Shown here piece after piece: positions 6,236-10,961 of a stretch of 10,961 nucleotides of DNA. The DNA is from Planctomycetota bacterium (GTDB lineage Bacteria; Planctomycetota; Phycisphaerae; FEN-1346), in assembly GCA_026386995.1 (NCBI GenBank), contig JAPLMO010000368.1, positions 1 through 10,961 of the forward strand, given 5' to 3'. Positions within the stretch are counted from its first letter, which is position 1; each line of letters opens with the position of its first letter. The notes beneath the pieces were generated by a model, which did not search any database, had not been told where the DNA came from, and saw only the letters and a list, made by a program, of their open reading frames with translations. A program made the translations under genes and the position numbers.

Positions 6236-6967
6236 TTAAGCCCCCAGAAACCGCGCCACCGCTGCCTCGCCCATCGCGCGGCCAGTCGCAGTTCGATAGA
6301 CTTTCTGAACGAACGCCCGGCCCTCCTCCGGCGTCTTGCCCGCCAATTCCTCGGAAATGTTGGCCAGGCGGTCGGCATCCCAGATGATCCGGAACTCGGG
6401 CGTATCGACGTCCCGCGCGCTGTGGTGGCTGCCGATGATGCGCAGGATGTGCTCGGTCCGCTCGGCGTCCACACCCAGGCCCTCCAGGATCGGCCGCGCG
6501 ATAGGCGGCCCTTCGATCTCCTGGAACTTCCCGGCGTTTGAGCCGTGCTTGCGCTCTGCGGCCTGGATGCCGATGTCATGCAGGATCGCGGCCGCCCGGA
6601 TGACGAGCGGGTCGCCGCCCTCGACCGCGTGAATCTGTTCGGCGTGGTCCAGCACTTCGAGGGCGTGGCCGATGCGGCGCTGGTCGTCGCCGAAGACGGT
6701 CTTCATCTCGCGGACGAGAGAATCCACGAGCGCCTCATCCCCCGTCCCGGCCGGCTGCCCCATGCACTGCGCGGCAAACTTGCACCACTTCGCGCAGCCC
6801 ATGTCGAACTTCGGGTTCGCTGCCATGCGGCCGCATGACCTGCACCGCCGGCGCTGATCGTCTTTCCAGAACTCGACCGACCTGCCGCAATGCGGGCACG
6901 GCGCCTCGAAAACGTCGCCGGGTTTCCAGAACCGCTTGTCCTGACCGGGGCACTGGTCGATGGCCAT
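6236..6967 (-). CDS. HD-domain phosphohydrolase with N-terminal zinc ribbon
   Basis: This 243-residue soluble protein has two parts. Residues 24-45 form a zinc ribbon (CPHCG and CRSCG). A further cluster, C58, C62 and C68 in GCAKWCKFAAQC, follows directly and could bind another metal or an Fe-S centre. Residues about 95-215 form an HD domain: H101 in RRIGHALEVLDHAE, the H130-D131 pair in ILHDIG, the H181-H182 pair in GSHHSARD, and D197 in IIWDADRLAN. HD proteins bind one or two metals and usually hydrolyse phosphate esters of nucleotides or cyclic dinucleotides; the substrate here is unknown. The GYP motif of c-di-GMP phosphodiesterases is not seen. The ATG at 6967 has AGGAGG six bases upstream. 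It is convergent with cydB and divergent from the exported-protein pair. Confidence 0.85.
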   Translation of the reverse strand: MAIDQCPGQDKRFWKPGDVFEAPCPHCGRSVEFWKDDQRRRCRSCGRMAANPKFDMGCAKWCKFAAQCMGQPAGTGDEALVDSLVREMKTVFGDDQRRIGHALEVLDHAEQIHAVEGGDPLVIRAAAILHDIGIQAAERKHGSNAGKFQEIEGPPIARPILEGLGVDAERTEHILRIIGSHHSARDVDTPEFRIIWDADRLANISEELAGKTPEEGRAFVQKVYRTATGRAMGEAAVARFLGA

Positions 6968-6990
6968 GTCACGCCTCCTCTTTCATTCTA

Positions 6991-6996
6991 ATCATA
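6991..6996 (-). promoter_or_regulatory. Candidate -10 box for the HD-domain gene
   Basis: The minus strand reads TATGAT, 5 of 6 consensus positions, 24 bases before the ATG. This gives a very short leader that still includes AGGAGG. No clear -35 is seen (the 17-base position reads ATGCCT). Confidence 0.3.
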
Positions 6997-7072
6997 CACG
7001 GGCGGGCGGAGGGAGGCATTGACGAAGATCAAGAAACGGCGAAAAGGTGCGCGGGGCTTCACGCCCGACGCA

Positions 7073-7109
7073 AGAGGCCGTTCGAGGCCGCTGCGTGTTG
7101 TCGGCCTCT
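7073..7109. repeat. Inverted repeat in the HD-gene / exported-pair divergent gap
   Basis: AGAGGCCG (7073-7080) and CGGCCTCT (7102-7109) are perfect 8-base inverted arms. A second GAGGCCG at 7084-7090 competes for the same right arm. It lies upstream of both promoters of the divergent gap (6968-7217), in which no other gene is seen. Its function is unknown and it may be chance in GC-rich DNA. Confidence 0.4.
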
Positions 7110-7160
7110 CGCCGCCGGAAACCGTTGCCCATGTCCCCCGGTTGCTCGCATTAAATCACG

Positions 7161-7190
7161 TTGACTTGTGCCGCACCGCCGTCTTATAGT
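7161..7190 (+). promoter_or_regulatory. Sigma70-type promoter of the exported-protein pair
   Basis: TTGACT (7161-7166, 5 of 6) and TATAGT (7185-7190, 5 of 6) are separated by 18 bases. A start near 7197 would lie 21 bases before the ATG at 7218, leaving room for the GGAG at 7209-7212. This is the best promoter in the window. It also rules out a longer reading of the gene from the TTG at 7161, which would lie inside the -35 box. Confidence 0.72.
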
Positions 7191-7203
7191 TGCGGTGCAC
7201 CGC
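7173..7203. promoter_or_regulatory. Operator-like repeats around the -10 box
   Basis: GCACCGC (7173-7179) and its inverse GCGGTGC (7192-7198) flank the TATAGT box symmetrically. GCACCGC occurs again directly at 7197-7203, overlapping the inverse copy. A dimeric repressor bound to the inverted pair would cover the -10 and the start. The 7-base arms are short for this GC content, so this is suggestive only. Confidence 0.35.
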
Positions 7204-7217
7204 ACCCTGGAGCCGGT

Positions 7218-8999
7218 ATGAGACCGACGCTGCTCGCGCTGGTTGCCCTCATGATGACGTCCGCCGCCTGGGGCGCCGCCCCTGCGGCCGAGCCGCCGCC
7301 CCCGGCCGGCGCAAGTGCCGCTGCGCCCGCGGCCGAGGCCGCTCCGGAAGGGCCGAAGCCAAAACTCGTCCTCAGCCAGTGGGAATCGCTGTACCTGGCG
7401 CAGAGGAAAATCGGCTACATCGCCCAGGACTTCTCCGATTTCCCCGACGGCGGGCACCGGCTGGAGACCAACCTGTTCCTGGCCAGCCCCAAGCGGCCCG
7501 ACAAGTTCGGCTATTACCGCATGATCACGGCCGACGTGGACGCGAAGTTCCGCCCGCGTGCCCTGGTCTGCCGCGTCGTCTCCGACGACCGATCCTGGGA
7601 GGTCAAGGGCCGCGCCGAGGGCAACGTCTTCGTCCTCACTCGCACCGTTGGCGAGAAATCGGCCACCGCCCGCATTCCGATCGACGACGACGTAACGTTC
7701 CTGTCGTGGACGCTGCCGGCAACGCTTCGCACCGCCGGGCAGGGCGAAACCAAGCGCTGGGCGGCCATAGACGAATCGCTCGGGGCGATCGCGTCGGACC
7801 AATGCCTCGTCCACATTCTCGGGCCGCGCACCATCCCCCCCGAACCCGGCGGGCAGCCGCTGACCGGCACCTGCGTCGCCTGGGCATGCGGCCCGGAGCA
7901 GGTGGCACACCTGATAGGCAAAGACGGCCGCATCCTGCGGAGCATCTGGCAATCGGCGCCGCTGGTCGGCCAGGCCGCGGGCCTGATCGACGCGCGGCGG
8001 ATGCGCGCCAGCGACGACGGCCCGGCCGGCCCGACGATCGAGGGCTTTGACGGCCGGCGGTACACCGACTCCCGCCGCGGTTTCAGCATCGCCGTGCCGC
8101 CGTACCCTTATATCGCGCACGCCTCGCCGGCGACGGGTTCCGTGGCGGTCGCCGACCTGACGGACGAGGCCTTCGTGGTGGCACAGATGGCCTTCCTGCC
8201 CCGGCCGGCCTCCGCCGCGGCCGCCGAGACCGATACCAACCGCCTGGCGGACCTGCTTCAGCGCAGTTGGGCCGCGCGGCTCGAGGACGTCCAGGCCGGC
8301 CCGGGCGTCGCCGAGAAACTCGCCGACCAGCCCGCGCGGATGATCGAAGGCACCGCGCGGTTGGGGTGCACGACGTTCTTCTTCCGCAACTACTTTCTGG
8401 CGAGCGACGGCCGGGCGTATTTCCTGTCGGTGATGACGGCGGACCGGCCGATCTCCTCCGAGCCCACGCTGGCCAGCGACGTCGTGCGGTCGCTGCGTCT
8501 GAGCCTGCCCGAAGGCCCCCTCCCCCTTCAGACCAACGGCGACATGCTCCGCAGCCCCTACTACGGCTTTGAGTTGCGCCGGCCGAGCGCCCGCTGGATA
8601 ATTCCGCAGCACGTTGACGGGCCGCTGACGGTGCTGGAACTGGCGAGGCAGGACCACGCGGCGGTCGCCCTGATCCGCGTCCTGAAGCCCCGGCCGGACC
8701 AGTCGCTCGCGGATTTCGCCAAGGACCAGGCCCAACTGGCTGCCGATAACCTGAACGTCGCCAAGCCGGAACCGAAGGCCGTCCTCCTTGGCGGGAGGCC
8801 CGCGTACGAGATCAACTACGAGGGTAAGCGCATGCTCTCGGAACGCTCCGGCCGGTGCGCGGCCGTGTACACGAAAATGGGCAGCCAGGTGCTGGCGCTG
8901 GTGCTGGTCGCTGCAACCGACGCCGACGCGAGCGCCGCCAAGGAACTCCTTGAGATCCGCGAGAGCCTGAAGTTTGCCGAAGCGCCTCCGTCCAAGTAA
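7218..8999 (+). CDS. Exported protein with two PsbP/DcrB-like modules
   Basis: This 593-residue protein is not a family I can name. Residues 1-19 are a signal peptide (MRPTLLALVALMMTSAAWG) without a lipobox cysteine, followed by an Ala/Pro-rich linker to about 48. Residues 50-280 form one domain opening with WESLYLAQRKIGYIAQDF, like the beta-strand openings of periplasmic DUFs. Residues about 282-431 and 445-586 look like two diverged copies of one fold. Each opens with a GF/GFE strand plus a proline (GFSIAVPP; GFELRRPSARW), has a middle helix (NRLADLLQRSW; SLADFAKDQ), and closes with a strand-helix ending in LRLSL or ESLKF. This is the pattern of PsbP/DcrB/Mog1-like domains. The ATG at 7218 is chosen for the signal peptide, GGAG and promoter. 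The next gene is 11 bases on. Confidence 0.8.
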   Translation: MRPTLLALVALMMTSAAWGAAPAAEPPPPAGASAAAPAAEAAPEGPKPKLVLSQWESLYLAQRKIGYIAQDFSDFPDGGHRLETNLFLASPKRPDKFGYYRMITADVDAKFRPRALVCRVVSDDRSWEVKGRAEGNVFVLTRTVGEKSATARIPIDDDVTFLSWTLPATLRTAGQGETKRWAAIDESLGAIASDQCLVHILGPRTIPPEPGGQPLTGTCVAWACGPEQVAHLIGKDGRILRSIWQSAPLVGQAAGLIDARRMRASDDGPAGPTIEGFDGRRYTDSRRGFSIAVPPYPYIAHASPATGSVAVADLTDEAFVVAQMAFLPRPASAAAAETDTNRLADLLQRSWAARLEDVQAGPGVAEKLADQPARMIEGTARLGCTTFFFRNYFLASDGRAYFLSVMTADRPISSEPTLASDVVRSLRLSLPEGPLPLQTNGDMLRSPYYGFELRRPSARWIIPQHVDGPLTVLELARQDHAAVALIRVLKPRPDQSLADFAKDQAQLAADNLNVAKPEPKAVLLGGRPAYEINYEGKRMLSERSGRCAAVYTKMGSQVLALVLVAATDADASAAKELLEIRESLKFAEAPPSK

Positions 9000-9010
9000 A
9001 CAGGCCTGGC

Positions 9011-10126
9011 ATGAGACCAAGCGCACACATTCTCGCCGCCGCAGCGATGGCGACCCTGGTGTTTGCGGCGGGACCGGCGCCCGAGGGCGCGACCCGGCTT
9101 GCCCAGGGCACATCGATCCTCGTTCTGCCCATCACGAGCGACGAACAGGGCCTCGGCGACCAGGTGCGCCTGATGCTCATCAACAAGGCCCGACGCCTGG
9201 GGGCCGTCACGTACGATCCGGCGAGCGTCGCCGAGGTGATCGGCGAGGAAAGAGTGCCGCTCGACACGCCGCCCGAGAAACTCGCCGCCCTGGCACGGGA
9301 ACGATTCGGCGCCGACTATATCGTGCTCGGCACGGTGACGGGCAAAGGACCGTACGCCGTGCGCCTGGTGGCGGTCTGCGCGACCGACCCGAAGAAACCG
9401 CAGGTCCTGGACAAGACCTACGCGTGCGCCCATCACCAGATCGTCCCGCTGGAGATGGCCAAGGCGGTGTACGATATCTTCGGCCTTCAGGCGCCGGAGG
9501 ACCCGCTACGGATGCTCCAGAACGACCCCGAGGTCGATCGCCGCTGGCGCGAGGGGCCCAACCTCGTCCGCAACCCCGGCTTCGAGGCCCCCAATGCCTC
9601 GGGCAAGGGCCCGGCCGACTGGCAGGAGCCCGGCGCCCTGCCCACCGGCGGCAAGGTGGCCTGGATGCCCAATCCGGACGGCCCCGGCAAGGTCGTCAAG
9701 TACGAGATGGACGAAGAGACCGCCGCCGTGTACGGCATGGCCTACTACAGCGACTGGATTCCGATCGAGCCGGGGGCGACGTACCGCTTCTCGTGCCGCT
9801 ACAAGCCGCTCGGCCCCACCGTGAAGATTTTTCTGAAGGGCTACCACGAGTTCCCGCCGCAGGAGGGTTTCCCCGCCCAGCGGCGCGAGACCTACCGGCG
9901 CCAGGTCCACCCGGCCGGCGAGAAGGGGCAGTGGAACTCCGTGGTCGCCGACTTCATCCCATCCCATGCCAGCCCGAACCAGCAGCCGACGTGGCTGAAG
10001 GTGGACCTGTACGCCTACTGGCCCAAGGGCGAGGTCTTCTGGGACGACATCGTGCTGAAGAAGGTGCGCGACGCGCCGGCGTCGCCGCCGGCGGCCGCAT
10101 CCACCAAGACAGATAAACAAGAGTAG
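9011..10126 (+). CDS. Exported protein: TolB-N/CsgG-like domain plus carbohydrate-binding-like domain
   Basis: This 371-residue protein opens with a signal peptide (MRPSAHILAAAAMATLVFAA). Residues about 34-157 resemble the nucleotide-fold domain of TolB-N, CsgG and FlgO proteins: SILVLPITSDEQGLGDQVR, a helix, GAVTYDPASVAEVI, then a helix and ADYIVLGTVTGKGPYAVRLV. Residues about 184-353 resemble a CBM4/9 or galactose-binding beta-sandwich: NLVRNPGFEAP at the first strand, an aromatic-rich middle (YYSDWIPIEPGATYRFSCRY) and VFWDDIVLKKV at the end, a common closing strand of such modules. The tail is Ala/Pro/Lys-rich. The binding target is unknown. It starts 11 bases after the previous stop with only a weak AGG upstream, so coupled translation is likely. 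Fold assignments are by eye. Confidence 0.8.
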   Translation: MRPSAHILAAAAMATLVFAAGPAPEGATRLAQGTSILVLPITSDEQGLGDQVRLMLINKARRLGAVTYDPASVAEVIGEERVPLDTPPEKLAALARERFGADYIVLGTVTGKGPYAVRLVAVCATDPKKPQVLDKTYACAHHQIVPLEMAKAVYDIFGLQAPEDPLRMLQNDPEVDRRWREGPNLVRNPGFEAPNASGKGPADWQEPGALPTGGKVAWMPNPDGPGKVVKYEMDEETAAVYGMAYYSDWIPIEPGATYRFSCRYKPLGPTVKIFLKGYHEFPPQEGFPAQRRETYRRQVHPAGEKGQWNSVVADFIPSHASPNQQPTWLKVDLYAYWPKGEVFWDDIVLKKVRDAPASPPAAASTKTDKQE

Positions 10127-10138
10127 GATCGCATCAAG

Positions 10139-10161
10139 CCCCAACCGTCGTAAGGTCGGGG
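10139..10161. terminator. Weak stem-loop after the exported-protein pair
   Basis: CCCCAACC (10139-10146) can pair with GGTCGGGG (10154-10161) with one A-C mismatch and a 7-base loop. It lies 12 bases after the stop at 10126 and ends before the nfi -10. No T-run follows, so it would be a weak or factor-dependent terminator at best. Confidence 0.3.
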
Positions 10162-10175
10162 GCATTCTGGTGCGA

Positions 10176-10181
10176 TATAAT
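10176..10181 (+). promoter_or_regulatory. Candidate -10 box for endonuclease V
   Basis: A perfect TATAAT lies 18 bases before the ATG at 10200, inside a small palindrome (GCGAT ATA ATCGC, 10172-10184). No -35 is visible, and the leader would be only about a dozen bases, so the call is tentative. The palindrome might be a separate operator. Confidence 0.35.
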
Positions 10182-10199
10182 CGCCCGAAAGCGTAAGAG

Positions 10200-10904
10200 A
10201 TGAAGATACGGCGGATGCATGGGTGGAACCTTGACAACCGGCAGGCCGTCCAACTACAAAGGGAACTGGCAGGCCGGGTTATCGAAGGGCCGCCGCTTGA
10301 GCACGCCGAGACGGTGGCGGCGGCGGACGTATCGGCCGGCAAACGCGAGGAATGGATCATCGCCGCCGTCGTCGTCATGCGGCTGGCGGACTTCGCGGTG
10401 CTGGAGACGCGCGAGGCGGGGATGAAGGCCGCATGGCCTTACGTGCCGGGGTGTCTGTCGTTCCGCGAGGCGCCGGTGGTGCTGGAGGCATTCCGGAAAC
10501 TCCGGACGGTCCCGGACGTCATTATTATTGACGGACAGGGCCGGGCCCACCCGCGGCGGTTGGGCCTGGCCTCGCACATCGGCCTGGCGCTGGAAGTTCC
10601 GACGGTCGGCTGTGCCAAGAGCCGCCTGATCGGCGAGGTCCGCGGCGGCCTGGGCCTGGCGCGCGGCAGCCGGGCCGCACTGTGGGACGCCGGCGAGCGG
10701 ATCGGAACGGTCCTCAGGACCCGGACGGGGGTTAAACCTGTGTACGTCTCGGTCGGGCACCGGATCGATCTGGCGAGCGCCGAGCGATGGGTCCTGGCGG
10801 CCGCACCGCGGTACCGGCTGCCGGAACCGGCAAGGATGGCGCATCAACGTGTTACGCGGCAGAAGAAGGAGTGCATTGTACGTGACGATCCGCAAATGGA
10901 TTAA
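10200..10904 (+). CDS. nfi: Endonuclease V (deoxyinosine 3'-endonuclease)
   Basis: This 234-residue protein matches endonuclease V, which nicks DNA one nucleotide 3' of deaminated bases such as inosine. The metal-binding acids are in place: D43 in AAADVSAG, E90 in YVPGCLSFRE, and D111 in VIIIDGQGRAHPRRLG. The wedge motif PYVPG (80-84) that pushes into the lesion site is intact. VPTVGCAKSRLIG (with K140), PVYVSVGHRIDLASAERWVL and RYRLPEPARMAHQ follow as in the E. coli protein (223 residues). It acts in the cytoplasm on chromosomal DNA. The ATG at 10200 has only a weak AAGAG before it; ATG at 10215 is possible but gives a worse site. Its last 23 bases overlap the next gene, suggesting coupled expression. 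Confidence 0.96.
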   Translation: MKIRRMHGWNLDNRQAVQLQRELAGRVIEGPPLEHAETVAAADVSAGKREEWIIAAVVVMRLADFAVLETREAGMKAAWPYVPGCLSFREAPVVLEAFRKLRTVPDVIIIDGQGRAHPRRLGLASHIGLALEVPTVGCAKSRLIGEVRGGLGLARGSRAALWDAGERIGTVLRTRTGVKPVYVSVGHRIDLASAERWVLAAAPRYRLPEPARMAHQRVTRQKKECIVRDDPQMD

Positions 10905-10961
10905 GAGCCACTGGGGCCGGTTCGGCAAGACGAAGGTCGTTTTCTTCGATGTCGGCGGCAC
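10882..10961 (+). CDS. HAD-superfamily hydrolase, N-terminus only
   Basis: Reading from the GTG at 10882 gives 26 codons to the window edge. After a basic start (TIRKWIKSHWGRFGKTK) comes VVFFDVGGT, a hydrophobic strand with the HAD motif I aspartate (D23) and the GGT that follows it. The second aspartate of the common DxDxT is a glycine, as in many HAD members with a DxGGT motif; this position often varies between phosphatases and other HAD enzymes, so the substrate is unknown. AAGGAG at 10866-10871 serves GTG 10882 at 10 bases or an in-frame TTG 10876 at 4 bases; the start could be either. The gene overlaps the end of nfi by 23 bases. The rest is beyond the window. Confidence 0.8.
   Translation, partial: MTIRKWIKSHWGRFGKTKVVFFDVGG

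Noticed and set aside
7161..7217. Upstream TTG extension of the first exported protein
   Set aside because: The TTG lies in the -35 box, before the likely transcription start, and the extension would hide the signal peptide.
7059..9113. Long minus-strand open frame (684 codons) opposite the exported protein
   Set aside because: The composition is an Arg/Gly/Ala-rich shadow, with no domain or signal. The plus frame has a signal peptide, promoter and ribosome-binding site.

Overview
The window is a high-GC bacterial chromosome segment with a respiratory block on the left and an accessory block on the right. The organism is probably a Planctomycetota-like bacterium. This is an inference, resting on high GC, secreted proteins with no clear family, and intergenic repeats built from paired hairpins. 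No marker gene here settles the phylum.

Left (1-3189, minus strand): the first genes of a respiratory complex I operon in the order nuoA, nuoB, nuoCD (fused) and nuoE, with nuoE cut by the window edge. Spacings are tight except for 37 bases before nuoCD, which hold a perfect hairpin that overlaps its ribosome-binding region. A 322-base intergenic region (3190-3511) separates nuoA from a divergent cydA-cydB pair (3512-6008, plus strand) encoding a cytochrome bd-type quinol oxidase with a short Q-loop. Complex I reduces quinone and cytochrome bd re-oxidises it with oxygen, so the two divergent units could form a minimal proton-motive respiratory chain.

Middle (6236-6967, minus strand): a cytosolic HD-domain protein with an N-terminal zinc ribbon and a second cysteine cluster. 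It is convergent with cydB.

Right (7218-10126, plus strand): two closely spaced genes for exported proteins. The first has two PsbP/DcrB-like modules. The second joins a TolB-N/CsgG-like domain to a carbohydrate-binding-like beta-sandwich. A good sigma70 promoter (TTGACT, 18 bases, TATAGT) precedes them. Their function is unknown. Then come endonuclease V (10200-10904) and, overlapping its 3' end, the start of a HAD-superfamily hydrolase that runs off the window.

The most striking non-coding signal is a set of three intergenic elements, at 3310-3365, 4883-4959 and 6089-6167. Each is a pair of inverted arms, and each arm is itself a hairpin. Their primary sequences differ but the architecture is the same, resembling REP doublets (BIMEs) or small MITEs. 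One lies in each intergenic gap around the cyd genes. No tRNA, rRNA, CRISPR array, transposase or phage gene was seen.
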